This document shows positions 33,478 to 42,699 of a DNA stretch of 64,000 nt, piece after piece. The position numbers and the translations under genes are program-made. The notes under the pieces are model-generated. The model was not told the origin of the DNA and did no database searches. It saw only the letters and a program-made list of their open reading frames with translations. Numbering within the stretch: the stretch's first letter is position 1; the number at the start of each line of letters is the position of its first letter. This DNA comes from Puccinia triticina. Lineage: Eukaryota > Basidiomycota > Pucciniomycetes > Pucciniales > Pucciniaceae. The DNA lies in contig NC_070568.1 of NCBI RefSeq assembly GCF_026914185.1, positions 248,001 to 312,000 of the forward strand, written 5' to 3'.

Positions 33478-35155
33478 CGGCGGTTGGAGAGGGCGAAGAT
33501 AGGAAAGATCCGCTCACGTGGTGGGTCGCCCCAGAGTCCAAAACCGTGCCAGCGCCGGCGGCACCATTCGCATCCGCGCCCACCGCCGATCGAACTGCCG
33601 CATTCTGATCAAAGACGGTGGGTGGGTCGTTCGGTGGTGCGGCCTGACGGGCGTAACCGGAAGCGGGGCGACCAAGATCTGTATTGGGAGGAGGCAGCTT
33701 GGCATCGCTGCGGAGAGTCGGGCACGACGATCTCCAATTTCCCAACATTTTGCAGTAGGAGCATGGTTTTCCTTCGTGCACTGTTGGGTCGGCCGGGCCT
33801 TGATTTCCCTTTTGAATGTTATTGAGTGCGGCCGATATGTCGTCAACGGTGGGATGCCCAGGCATACCCACGTTCTGAGGGCGTTGAGTTGGATTCTTAG
33901 CTGTCGGAGGTTGTCGTTGTTGTCCAGTGAATCCACCCCGCGGGTTAGGTCGAGTTGTGGACGGGAGGTGTGTCGGATTCCAGGATGGTTGCCGCTGAGA
34001 CGTCCATGTTGGAGGTGGATAAGCTCTGAAGACTGAAACATTTGGTTGTTGACGCGAGTCGAATCGAATACTCTCGCCGTACGCTGAGGTAATGATAGTT
34101 TGGACGTCCCGTGCCGTAATGCCCTCTTTGGAGCCGAGTTGGAGGGAAATGTTTTGAAACATCTGTGACCGAGACATCAAAGGAGGAACTGGTGAAACCG
34201 CTTGAAGAATAAGGCTTTCCACCACAGGAGGCAATGCTGCCCCCACCTTCTTGAGATCAGCAAACGTGTCGAACAATTTGTTGAAAAAACCTTGGACCTG
34301 AGAGGGGTCGGTCGTAGGACCCGTGATGCGAAATTCAAGCAGTCTGTCAATGAGTTCCATCTGTCGAAAGCGTACCGTCCCTTGGAAGTTTGTTTGGAGA
34401 GCATCAAACGCCTCAGTTCCGGTAGTGAATCGATCCGTGATTGACTGAAGTTCATCGTGGATGGTGATCTGTATGGGGTACAGGATGCTTGTATTCTCCT
34501 GGTCTTTGACCTTGGCGTAGTTCTTTGGGTTGTCAAATAGATTGGGAATACCAAGTGTGAGAAGTAACACTCGGTTAAGGCTTCTCTTCCATTTTGTGAA
34601 GTTAGTTCCATCGGCCGCCAAGGGTTCTACGTCTTGCTTGTAGATCCCCGGTTGTTGTAAAAATTTGGTCTTTGGGGATATTTCGGAGGTCGATTGTGAC
34701 ATGGAGAAGCCGGGGAATTCTTGGATAGCCGATATATCCGAGACAATCGATGAATGACTGGATGATGACGTTTCAGATGGTGAGTGAACTGGTGAAGTTG
34801 ATCGTGGTTCGTTGTACGTCGGCTGGTATTCAGGTACCGGAATGAATGCCATGAGAGCTAGTCCAAATGGATTTTGAACGAGACGATAGTTGGTTGGAGT
34901 TGGAGCCAAGGTCGATAATCCTTTGTTGATGTGTCGAGTTATTGTCTTGGAAAAAATGTAAGATATTGCCGATATGAACGGAGATGGAGGCCAATTGATG
35001 TCTATAGGATCCGATTTTTCTTCGATTGGAGAAGGAGGTAGCGGAGGTAATTTTAGGAGCTCCTTATACGCCTTCGTCTGCTTGGGACGTTTCGCTCTTG
35101 TTGGTGGTGGTAAGGGTCCCGCTAGTTCAGGTCGGTCTTGACGAGTCGTCACCAT
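33341..35155 (-). CDS. Copia gag plus protease active site
   Basis: 604-residue ORF starting 73 nt inside the 5' LTR. N-terminal Pro-rich region, then capsid-like LAADGTNFTKWKRSLNRVLLL and helical gag (FNKLFDTFADLKKVGAALPP), a Pro/Gln-rich linker, a zinc knuckle CSYCKMLGNWRSSC in which the usual His is Asn, and the protease site VLDSGATHHVSG. After about 33500 this frame reads nonsense (YGFDVGDSQWSPEDGQW), because the family sequence continues in the frame of 30625-33477. Confidence 0.88.
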   Translation of the reverse strand: MVTTRQDRPELAGPLPPPTRAKRPKQTKAYKELLKLPPLPPSPIEEKSDPIDINWPPSPFISAISYIFSKTITRHINKGLSTLAPTPTNYRLVQNPFGLALMAFIPVPEYQPTYNEPRSTSPVHSPSETSSSSHSSIVSDISAIQEFPGFSMSQSTSEISPKTKFLQQPGIYKQDVEPLAADGTNFTKWKRSLNRVLLLTLGIPNLFDNPKNYAKVKDQENTSILYPIQITIHDELQSITDRFTTGTEAFDALQTNFQGTVRFRQMELIDRLLEFRITGPTTDPSQVQGFFNKLFDTFADLKKVGAALPPVVESLILQAVSPVPPLMSRSQMFQNISLQLGSKEGITARDVQTIITSAYGESIRFDSRQQPNVSVFRAYPPPTWTSQRQPSWNPTHLPSTTRPNPRGGFTGQQRQPPTAKNPTQRPQNVGMPGHPTVDDISAALNNIQKGNQGPADPTVHEGKPCSYCKMLGNWRSSCPTLRSDAKLPPPNTDLGRPASGYARQAAPPNDPPTVFDQNAAVRSAVGADANGAAGAGTVLDSGATHHVSGSFLSSPSPTADETESRIIYGFDVGDSQWSPEDGQWGWYPNNPEGTIQSGNDRNTP

Positions 35156-35212
35156 ACACCAATTTGAATGTCGCCAGGAGTCGAGTCGAGATGGCTAGCG
35201 CTGTTGGTAGAA

Positions 35213-35227
35213 CTTAGGCTCTTAATC
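35213..35227 (-). promoter_or_regulatory. Copia primer-binding site, fits tRNA-Lys(CUU) anticodon arm
   Basis: Directly inside the 5' LTR the plus strand reads AGGCTCTTAATCT. This is the form of a Lys-CUU anticodon stem-loop (U33, CUU, A37, A38, pairing G-G / C-T). The minus strand is therefore complementary to an internal tRNA segment, not to the CCA end, as known for Drosophila Copia and Ty5 half-tRNA priming. The tRNA match is inferred from consensus. Confidence 0.6.
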
Positions 35228-35327
35228 TGTTGTGACTAGAATCTGTGTAGTTCTATTGCTCCGACTTGCCCGCCTCTTCCAACTCCTATACTCCAATTGT
35301 GGAGTTTGTCCACCCCACCGTACAACA
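35228..35327 (-). repeat. Copia element 5' LTR (right copy)
   Basis: Identical 100-bp partner of 30339-30438; GTTTG follows at 35328-35332. Confidence 0.93.
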
Positions 35328-35533
35328 GTTTGTACCCAGTTTTTGCGTACTCCCTTTTTGGCGTGCGTACCCGGTTTTTTTCTACTCATTTCTATGCAAC
35401 GCAAATAATACCAAAATTCATCTAAAATGATGAACATAATTATCATTCAATCAGAATTTCAAAAAACTCAACTTCCAAATGATTAATTAATTTGTACCCG
35501 GTTTTTTGCGTACCCGCTTTTCTGGGATAAATA

Positions 35534-36394
35534 CTAAGGGGATAACTTTTTTGTTACATGCCCCAGCCGCACAAAAATTTCAGGGCACTTATAATTGTGG
35601 ATATTCTACATTCCCTGAAATTTTTAGGATTTTCAGGGAGTGCGCAGTGGGCTTAGTAGGAAAATTCCCGCTACCTGAATAACTTTTTTGTTACATTTCC
35701 AAACAAGCTAAAAATTTCAGGAATATTTAAAATCTGTATAATCTCCGTGTCCTGAAGCTTTTAGCAATGGGGTGGCATAAAAACATGAGATATAAGGGGT
35801 GTGCGGCAGTCTTAAGGGGAAAAATCCGGCTAATTGAATAGCTTTTTTGTTACATATCACAGCAGTCTAAAAACTTGAGTGAACTTTCTAATATTCATCT
35901 TAGCAATTTTGTGGCATCAGAACATGAGTTATATGGGGTGTGCAGTAGTAGGTATTATGACTACCGCGCATCCCTTACATCTCATGTTGTGATGCCACAA
36001 AATTGCTAAAAATGTCAGGTCACAGAGGATATTCATATTTGAAATTTCACTCAACTTTTTTGACTGCTGTGATATGTAACAAAAAAGCTATTCAATTAGC
36101 CGGATTTTTCCCCTTAAGACTGGCGCACACCCCTTATATCTCATGTTTTTATGCCACCCCATTGCTGAAAATTTCAGGACACAAAGAATATACAGATTTT
36201 AAATATTCCTGAAATTTTTAGCTTGTTTGGAAATGTAACAAAAAAGTTACTCAGTTAGCGGGAATTTTCCTACTAAGCCCACCGCACACTCCCTGAAAAT
36301 CCTAAAAATTTCAGGGAATGTAGAATATTCACAATTATAAGTGCCCTGGAACTTTTATGCGGCTGGGGAATGTAAAAAAAAAGTTATTCCCTAA
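35534..36394. repeat. 860-bp foldback (near-perfect long palindrome)
   Basis: The left half (CTAAGGGGATAACTTTTTTG at 35534) reappears inverted in the right half, ending at 36395 (AAGTTATTCCCTAAG). Arms of about 410 bp pair almost throughout, with several CTTTTTTGTTACAT blocks, and meet near 35950. No ORF. Confidence 0.8.
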
Positions 36395-36863
36395 GGCCCT
36401 GTTTGGCACCGATATAATTACGGACCTACTTCGCGCAGCAGCGGAAAACTCTTTGCGCACAGAATCGACCGTCCCCCGACGTCGACCCCGCTGTACGCGC
36501 AAGCCAAAAATTACTTCGCGCACAGTGACTTCCCCCGAAAGAAGGAGGTGATTTTTCCGGATTTTTTTTTTGATGGATCAAAAGAGGGGGTCTTACTTGC
36601 CCCCTCCACAAAATATTGGATTATTTGAAGGTGTCCTTGTGATGCAAGAAAAAAATCATAATATTAATCCAAAAAAAAGGCACCCGCTACCCCGATAGCC
36701 CACCCCGGGGCCTTTGTACCTGCTCAAACTTAAGTGGTTGGGTACCCAGCCCCTCGAAAAGAAAGTTCGAGGGGCAGCAGCTCCAGGCCGGGCTATCTCC
36801 CAGTTGCCGTGCCGATGGCCGGCACAGGCCATCAAGCGGAGTTGCACACTCCCCCGATGACCG

Positions 36864-37066
36864 TGTTGAGGGACACCAGGGACTGAAACTTTGGGGGCTA
36901 CCGGTGCTCACGGGCAGAGGGCTTGACAGTGAAGATATTGCTTAGATTCAGTACGGAAAGGAAGACTCAGTGAGAAGCCGGTAGACAGTAGTGATGGGCT
37001 GCTTGGTAGAAGCATATCTACATACAAGCATACGAAGACTACTAAACAGGATTCACTACTTTAACA
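36864..37066 (-). repeat. 3' LTR of the gag-only element (left copy)
   Basis: 203 bp, TGTTGAGGGACACC to CTACTTTAACA, differing from 38253-38455 at one noticed base (tacGaag / tacAaag). GACCG (36859-36863) lies outside. The polypurine tract AAGGGGGGGA abuts the inner side. Confidence 0.92.
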
Positions 37067-37241
37067 TCCCCCCTTGCTGAAGACCAAGTTCAAGTTCAGC
37101 ACTACTAAACATATGATAAAGTGGGAATTGCACTGCCATAAGTAAGAAAATCTACTCATAGTAGGGGAATAACCATGTGGTAGGCTAAGTGTTTATAGCG
37201 TACTAAGAAAGAAAAATAATTGATAGCTTTGTAAGGATCAG

Positions 37242-38129
37242 CTACTCGTAAACAACATGAACTTCTTCTTCTTCGTCATAGGAACCTGAGTCATAACCGC
37301 CTAGCTTGACGACGGCGGCGGCGCCAGCTTTGGTTTTACCAGAGTTTTTAGGTTTAGGGCAATCGCTTGATCGATGTCCTCGTCTTCCGCAGTTAGAACA
37401 GCCTATTCGTTTGGTGTATGCGGCAGAGACTGGGGCGAGGTCGTTGGCCTTGATACCGTTGAGACTGACCTCGTGGGCTTCCATAGCCCCAACAACGTCG
37501 TCGAGAGACATCTCTGTTGCCGTGTAAACAATGGCGTCCCTGACGTTCGACCAAGAGGGGTCGAGTCCTGCAACTAGACGGTCGGCAATTTGACGATCGG
37601 TTGGAAGCTCCTCGACGGTCAAGAGATCGTCAGCGGCTATTCGTATTTGGCCAATCCACAGAGCAATTGGCTCATTTGGGTCGTGACGAGTGTTCCAGAA
37701 TGCTTCATGTAGACGCATTCGACGAGCCCGGGTATTTTTCTCATAAGCGTTGACGATAGTCGAGTATAGACGATGAGCTGGCTTGACTTTTTGATATCGT
37801 TGGCAAAGCGGATCGGACAAAGTCAGCCGGATAGTGTGACAAGCAAGATCTAAGAGCGAATCCCAATCAGAGGCTATCTCTCTTGGGTTATAGCCTTTGG
37901 TGAAGTCGGCCGAACGAACGCCGGAGGAGTCGGTTTTGATGTCTTCTTTAGGGCGAGTAAGCGAGCCCTTGACAATGTCAAGGGTGTTTTGAATTCCCAA
38001 GACGCCTTCGAGGCGATCGCGCCATCGGGGGAATACCGCTTCAGTGCCGTCCAAGGTAACAATCGATGAAAGCATAGCGGCAATGTTATGAACTTGTCGG
38101 TAGTTTGACATGCTAGTCGAGTCGATCAA
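37242..38129 (-). CDS. gag protein of the non-autonomous retrotransposon
   Basis: 295 residues, uninterrupted. The first two thirds have the Copia gag (UBN2-type) character: VTLDGTEAVFPRWRDRLEGVLGIQ, LWIGQIRIAADDLLTVEELPTDRQIADRLVAGLDPSW. A complete CCHC zinc knuckle follows near residue 247 (CSNCGRRGHRSSDC), and the tail is acidic (YDEEEEVHVVYE). Start at 38129, 120 nt inside the 5' LTR. An intact knuckle and frame contrast with the damaged gag of the full-length Copia nearby. The two gags are not close relatives in what I can see. Confidence 0.9.
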   Translation of the reverse strand: MIDSTSMSNYRQVHNIAAMLSSIVTLDGTEAVFPRWRDRLEGVLGIQNTLDIVKGSLTRPKEDIKTDSSGVRSADFTKGYNPREIASDWDSLLDLACHTIRLTLSDPLCQRYQKVKPAHRLYSTIVNAYEKNTRARRMRLHEAFWNTRHDPNEPIALWIGQIRIAADDLLTVEELPTDRQIADRLVAGLDPSWSNVRDAIVYTATEMSLDDVVGAMEAHEVSLNGIKANDLAPVSAAYTKRIGCSNCGRRGHRSSDCPKPKNSGKTKAGAAAVVKLGGYDSGSYDEEEEVHVVYE

Positions 38130-38239
38130 AGATGTAATCGTGTGATTGGAAATTTGATTGAGGGCTAGCGGCGAGTTTTAATTCTGATTCCGAGAGGATG
38201 AAAACAAGGGTTCAATGCGAAAACTGAGCGAGACTAGGA

Positions 38240-38252
38240 GGGTCTCATAACC
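38240..38252 (-). promoter_or_regulatory. primer-binding site of the gag-only element, fits tRNA-Met(CAU) anticodon arm
   Basis: Inside the 5' LTR the plus strand reads GGTCTCATAACC, the anticodon stem-loop of a Met tRNA (CU-CAU-AA loop, closing GG/CC). The minus strand GGTTATGAGACC is thus complementary to an internal tRNA segment, as in Copia and Ty5, which use a cleaved initiator tRNA-Met. Confidence 0.65.
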
Positions 38253-38455
38253 TGTTGAGGGACACCAGGGACTGAAACTTTGGGGGCTACCGGTGCTCAC
38301 GGGCAGAGGGCTTGACAGTGAAGATATTGCTTAGATTCAGTACGGAAAGGAAGACTCAGTGAGAAGCCGGTAGACAGTAGTGATGGGCTGCTTGGTAGAA
38401 GCATATCTACATACAAGCATACAAAGACTACTAAACAGGATTCACTACTTTAACA
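38253..38455 (-). repeat. 5' LTR of the gag-only element (right copy)
   Basis: 203-bp partner of 36864-37066; GACCG follows at 38456-38460. Confidence 0.92.
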
Positions 38456-38460
38456 GACCG

Positions 38461-39215
38461 GCCAGCACATGCGTGCATGTGGCACAAATTACCAGTCATT
38501 GAGGGGATTGTGTACTTCTCTCGATGGCCACTCTGTCCCGGTCATCAAGTGGAGTACATACTTCCCTCAATGACCAGGTCCGTCCCGGTCATCGAGGGGA
38601 GTGTTCACTCCTCTTGATGACCGGGTCCATGCCGGTCATCAAGAGGAATACATCCTTCCCTTGATGACCGGGTCCGTTCCTGTCATCAAGAGGAATGTTC
38701 ACTCCTCTCGACGACCGGAGCTTGGTGACCTGGTTGCTCCGGTTGGCGAGAGGAGTGAACACTCCCCTCGATGACCGGAATGGACTTGGTCATTGAGGGA
38801 AGGATGTACTCCTCTCGATGGACGCCCTGTTCCGACCATCAAGAGGAGTACACTCCCCTCGGTGACCCGATTACTCCGGTCGTCGAGAGGAGTGAACATT
38901 CCTCTTGATGACCGGAACGGACCCGGTCATCGAGGGAAGGATGTACTCCTCTCGATGACCGGCATGGACACGGTCATCGAGAGGAGTGAACACTCCCCTC
39001 AATGACCGGGACGGACCCGGTCATTGAGAGGAGTGAACACTCCCCTCAATGACCGGGACGGACCCGGTCATGGAGGGAAGTATGTACTCCCCTTGATGAC
39101 CGGAACGGACCCGGTCATCGAGGGAAGTATGTACTCCACTTGATGACCGGGACAGAGTGGCCATCAAGAGGAGTACACAATCCCCTCGATGACTGGTAAA
39201 TAGTGCTAGATGCAC
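38461..39215. repeat. palindromic minisatellite, about 12 units of about 60 bp
   Basis: Alternating GGTCATCGAGAGGAGTGAAC and its inverse GTTCACTCCTCTCGATGACC, joined by GGA(A/C)CGGACC spacers. Each unit can fold into a hairpin. Same family as 2925-3420. Confidence 0.8.
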
Positions 39216-39533
39216 ACATGTGTGCTGGCCGGCCGGTCATCGGGGGAGTGTGCAACTCCGCTCGATGGCCTGTGCCGGCCATTGGCACGCGGCTGGGGGA
39301 TAGCCGGGCCCAGAGCTGCTGCCCCTCAAAAAGAACCTTGAACTTTCTTTTTGAGGGGCTGGGTACCCGACCGCTTAAGTCTTAGCAGGTGAAAAGTCCC
39401 CGGGGTGGGCTATTGGGGTAGCGGGTGCCTTTTTTTTGGATATTAATTATGTTTTTTTTTTACATGACAAGGACACCTCCGAAAAATCCAATATTTTTTT
39501 GGAGAGGGCAGTTAAGACCCCCTCTTTTGATTA

Positions 39534-40300
39534 ACGGACTTACTTCGCGCACTGCAAAAAGCTCTTCGCGCACTGTGCAGTGCGCGAAGTTTGCAAACAC
39601 TTCGCGCACTGCGCGTGAAGGGCGCAAATTTTTCAAATTATTTTTTCACCAATCAATAGAAAATCTTATTATTGTCCTCTGTGAATTTATTTGGAGTTTT
39701 TTGAAGCTTCTCTGTATGCTTAAAAATTCCACCAATAAAATGAACAAGTACAGTCACTTGGGGACCTGGAATCCATATTCCCACCAGTCAAAAAATCCAA
39801 ATAGCTTAGTGAATCATGATACATATGAATTCAAAATTTTTAGAATTTTTTGGCCACTTTGGGCAAGAATAAGGCTTTCAAAAATTAGGAAAGTTCACCA
39901 CTTACTGGCGCATTTTGGCATATCTTGAGAAAAAGTTACTGGTTTTTGAAAGCCTTGTCCTCGTACAAAGTGGCAAAAAAGTTCTAAAACTTTTAAATAC
40001 ATATTTAATATGATTCACTAAATTATTTGGATTTTTTGGCCTGTGGGAATATGAATTCCAGGTCCCCAAATGGCTGTACTTGTTTTTTTTATTGGTGGGA
40101 TTTTTAAGCATACAAGGAAGCTTCAAAAAGCTCCAAATAAATTCACAGAGGAAAATAATAAGCTTGTCTATTGATTGGTCAAAAAATAATTTGAAAAAGT
40201 TGCGCCCTTCATGCGCAGTGCGCGAAGTGTTTGCAGACTTCGCGCACTGCACAGTGCGCGAAGAGCTTTTTGCAGTGCGCAAAGTAAGTCCGTTGATTAA
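39534..40300. repeat. foldback inside the Harbinger-like right arm
   Basis: Begins ACGGACTTACTTCGCGCACT and ends with the inverse AGTGCGCAAAGTAAGTCCGT. Arms of about 370 bp pair throughout (for example CTTCAAAAAGCTCCAAATAA against TTATTTGGAGTTTTTTGAAG) and meet near 39915. Absent from the left arm, so it is a later insertion. Confidence 0.75.
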
Positions 40301-40469
40301 TCAATTTTTTTTGAGAAAAATCCCCTCCTTCTTTTGGGGGAAGTCGCTGTGCGCAAAGTATTTTTTGGCTTGCGCGCACAGCGGGCTTGACGTCAGGGGA
40401 TGGTCGATTCTGTGCGCAAAGAGTTTTTTGCTGCTGCGCAAAGTAGGTCCGTATAATTATAGGTGATAT

Positions 40470-40800
40470 AATTGCTGATTAATTCAATAAAAAATAGAAA
40501 ATTTAACATAAAGCCTCCAAATTTCTTTTGTAGGCAACCTAAAGTGCTGGTCTCTTCAACTTTGAAATCAGATTTAACTGATTCAGCCATCTTCAGCACC
40601 ATAATACTATTATATCACTTTTGACCAATATGAAGTGATATAATGGTATTATGGTGCTGAAGATGGCTGGATAAGTTGATTCTGGGTTCACAGTTGAAGA
40701 GACCAGCACTTTAGGTTGCCTACAAAAAAAATTTGGAGGCTTTATGTTGAATTTTGTATTTTTTATTGAATTAATCAGCGATTATATCACCTATAATTAT
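40470..40800. repeat. terminal palindrome around GCACCATAATACTATTATATC
   Basis: 40470-40620 and 40640-40800 are inverse copies (AACCTAAAGTGCTGGTCTCTT and AAGAGACCAGCACTTTAGGTT). Again not present in the left arm at this length. Confidence 0.7.
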
Positions 40801-41055
40801 ATTGGTGCCAAACGGGGCCTAAGTATATACCCCAGGGAAGGGTGTATGCAAAAAATAATTAATTGATTAAAATTGGGTTTTTTGGTATTCTGATTGCATG
40901 ATAATTTTGTTCATCATTTTAGATGAATTTTGATATTACTTGCGTCGCGTAGAAATGAGTAGAAAAAAACCGGGTACGCATGCGGAAAAGGGGGTACCCA
41001 AAAACCGGGTACAAACGCGGAAAAAACAGGTACATTTAGTAACCCCCTAAGAAAG

Positions 41056-41383
41056 AAAAGCGGAAAATTTTTATTTTGGTATATGGGATACCATAAAGCA
41101 TACCACAGCAGTTCCGCGCTACAGGCCGCTGAAATATCCTGCTAAAACTCTTTGGTTTTGTTTGCTCAAATCCATTAGCAAAAAGCGTAGCAATCCGCCC
41201 GCTATCAATAGCGCTAGCAGAGCAGGCCCAAATCCGCTACACTTCCACTGGACGTAGCGTAGCGCTTGCGGTGTTGGGCAGAGGGTGATGGTTTCTCTCT
41301 TTCTCATTTTTTCCTTTTCTACTGAGGGGAAGGGAGTTTGTATCCCCAAGGACTTCTACCAATTTTGTTACTTTTACTTTTAT
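41056..41383. other. spacer with TAGCG words, no gene
   Basis: 41100-41290 reads CCGCTAC, TAGCGTAGCGC and ends CGGTGTTG, like the right end of hAT-type elements, with no clear left end. Confidence 0.4.
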
Positions 41384-42699
41384 CACTGCAAGAAAAAATC
41401 TAGAAACTGCTTGCAGTTGAGATGCAGCAAGCTTGAATCAAGCCTCAGCTCAAGCTGGAGTCAAGCACCCAAATTCTGTGCTGGTGCACCTTGAGTGTAT
41501 ACCTTGTTCCGCATCCCAATGCTGAACATTCTGTAGTGATCATGAAGTAGGCTGAGGCAAATGTTCAACCTTGAAAATGAGCATCCCCCTGAGCACCCTT
41601 TTATTTTATTTTATTAAACACTCCATGTGCCTTAGTTTATTTTATTAAACACTCCATGTGCCATTGAATCCAGCCAGAATAAAATAGAAAGGGTTTGTAC
41701 ACATGAAAGGGATATGTACATAAGAAATGAATGTGTCAGCATGAAAGGGGAATGTGAGAAGGTGTATTAATACATAAAAGGGGTATTTACACATGATGAA
41801 ACAGGTATGTATGCATGAAAGGCAACAGACCTGCGACTGAAGCCGGGCGGGTTTGGGTAGCCCGCCGGGCGCCCGTCGGGCCGATCCCCGGTCAGCCCCG
41901 GCAGCCCCCCGCTCAGCGTTCAGCCATGAGGGGCTGAGTTTTTGACCCTGTAGCACCCTATGGCATCCTCAATTTGAATTCAATGTCTTTGGGGGCCTGT
42001 GGACAGGCCACATTCCAATGCTGGGGATATTGGCATTGGTATTAATCCTCATATATCTGAGCTTATAGGTCATTTGGCGGCGACCCGCGGGCAAATCGGG
42101 TTCAGGGGCCCACGAGCTGCCTGCGGGTTGCCCACGGGCTGCCCGCGAGCTAAACGGGTTCGGGGCGGGCGGCAATTTGAGACAAATTGACCCGGCCCAA
42201 CCGGTTTGTATGTATGAAAGGAGTATGTGCAGTAAGAGGTATTTGCACATGAAAGGGATATAAAAAACTCAAAGGGGACATATAAACATGAAATTTTTGT
42301 GAACACATGATGTAAGGGGTATGTACACATTGTGAAAGTGATACATGCATATGAAAGGGATACACGCACATGAAAGGGGTATGTGCACATAAAGGGGTAT
42401 GGACACATTATGAAAGGGGTGAATGCATAAAAAGAGATATGTGCACATGAAAGGCGTATGTGCACATGAAAGGGATATGTGCACATGAAAGGGGTATGTG
42501 CACATGAAAGGGGAATTTGCACAGGTATCAACTCAGTATTTTGGAGCCTGTACTCAGTTTTTTGGAGCTTAGACTCACTCTTGCATAAATTATGCAATTT
42601 TCATGTAATCAACCAGTGCTTGATTCTTGCATGAGGCACAGCTTGCCTTGAGCTCTTGCATCTCAACTGCAAGCAGTTTCTAGAGTTTTTCTGGCAGTG
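41384..42699. mobile_element. CACTA-like MITE, 1316 bp, TAT TSD
   Basis: Ends CACTGCAAGAAAAAATCTAG and, inverted, CACTGCCAGAAAAACTCTAG; the inverted repeat is about 45 bp and includes the AACTGCTTGCAGTTGAGATGC hairpin. TAT lies on both sides (41381-41383, 42700-42702). The interior holds two blocks of a GAAAGGGGTATGTGCACAT minisatellite and GC-rich CGGGC repeats. No transposase. Confidence 0.78.
42195..42525. repeat. minisatellite, unit about 19 bp (TATGTGCACATGAAAGGGG)
   Basis: More than ten imperfect units, each with the palindrome TGTGCACA; a shorter block of the same unit lies at 41690-41830. Open frames read TYPFHVH-like peptides only because of the repeat. Confidence 0.75.

Larger units (their letters stand above)
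30339..35327 (-). mobile_element. Ty1/Copia LTR retrotransposon, full length, young
   Basis: 4989 bp, minus-strand orientation, flanked by GTTTG on both sides. Parts in order on the minus strand: 5' LTR 35327-35228, primer site from 35227, gag/protease ORF 35155-33341, integrase/RT/RNase H ORF 33477-30625, polypurine tract, 3' LTR. Integrase precedes RT, which defines Copia. LTR identity shows a recent insertion, yet the ORFs are split by a frame change in the protease. Confidence 0.93.
36864..38455 (-). mobile_element. gag-only LTR retrotransposon (TR-GAG type)
   Basis: 1592 bp, with two 203-bp LTRs, 5-bp TSD GACCG on both sides (36859-36863, 38456-38460), a primer site, a polypurine tract, and one ORF that encodes only a gag protein. 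There is no room for protease, integrase or RT, so it must use enzymes supplied in trans. LTRs differ at about one base, so it moved recently. It is inserted in the palindromic minisatellite of the Harbinger-like element. Confidence 0.9.
36395..40819. mobile_element. Harbinger/Tourist-like foldback element with TAA TSD
   Basis: Ends GGCCCTGTTTGGCACCGATA and, inverted, GGCCCCGTTTGGCACCAATA, with TAA on both sides (36392-36394, 40820-40822). GGCC-TGTTTGG ends with TAA/TTA targets are typical of PIF/Harbinger Tourist MITEs. The arms remain inverse inwards: 36417-36570 pairs with 40290-40460 (ACTTCGCGCA blocks), and 36580-36850 with 39225-39535 (GGGTAGCGGGTGCC, GGGGCTGGGTACCC). Later insertions are the gag-only element, a palindromic minisatellite and a foldback. 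No transposase. Confidence 0.72.
30302..41047. mobile_element. large foldback DNA element with 8-bp TSD, carrying nested insertions
   Basis: Left end GGGGGTTAATAAACGTACC and right end (inverse) GGGGGTTACTAAATGTACC are flanked by identical TAAGAAAG (30294-30301 and 41048-41055). The outer arms stay inverse further in: 35333-35530 pairs with about 40850-41010 (GTTTGTACCCAG, CATCTAAAATGATGAACATAA and CTACTCATTTCTATGC against their complements). The left arm is split by the Copia element at 30339. Without Copia the element is about 5.75 kb. It contains the foldback 35534-36394 and the Harbinger-like 36395-40819. No transposase. An 8-bp TSD occurs in hAT and in some other superfamilies; I do not assign one. 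Confidence 0.7.

Noticed and set aside
42070..42597. 175-residue minus-strand open frame with Cys/His/Tyr-rich repeats (HVHIRLSCAH)
   Set aside because: It is a translation of the 19-bp minisatellite within a MITE; looks like zinc-finger repeats only by chance.
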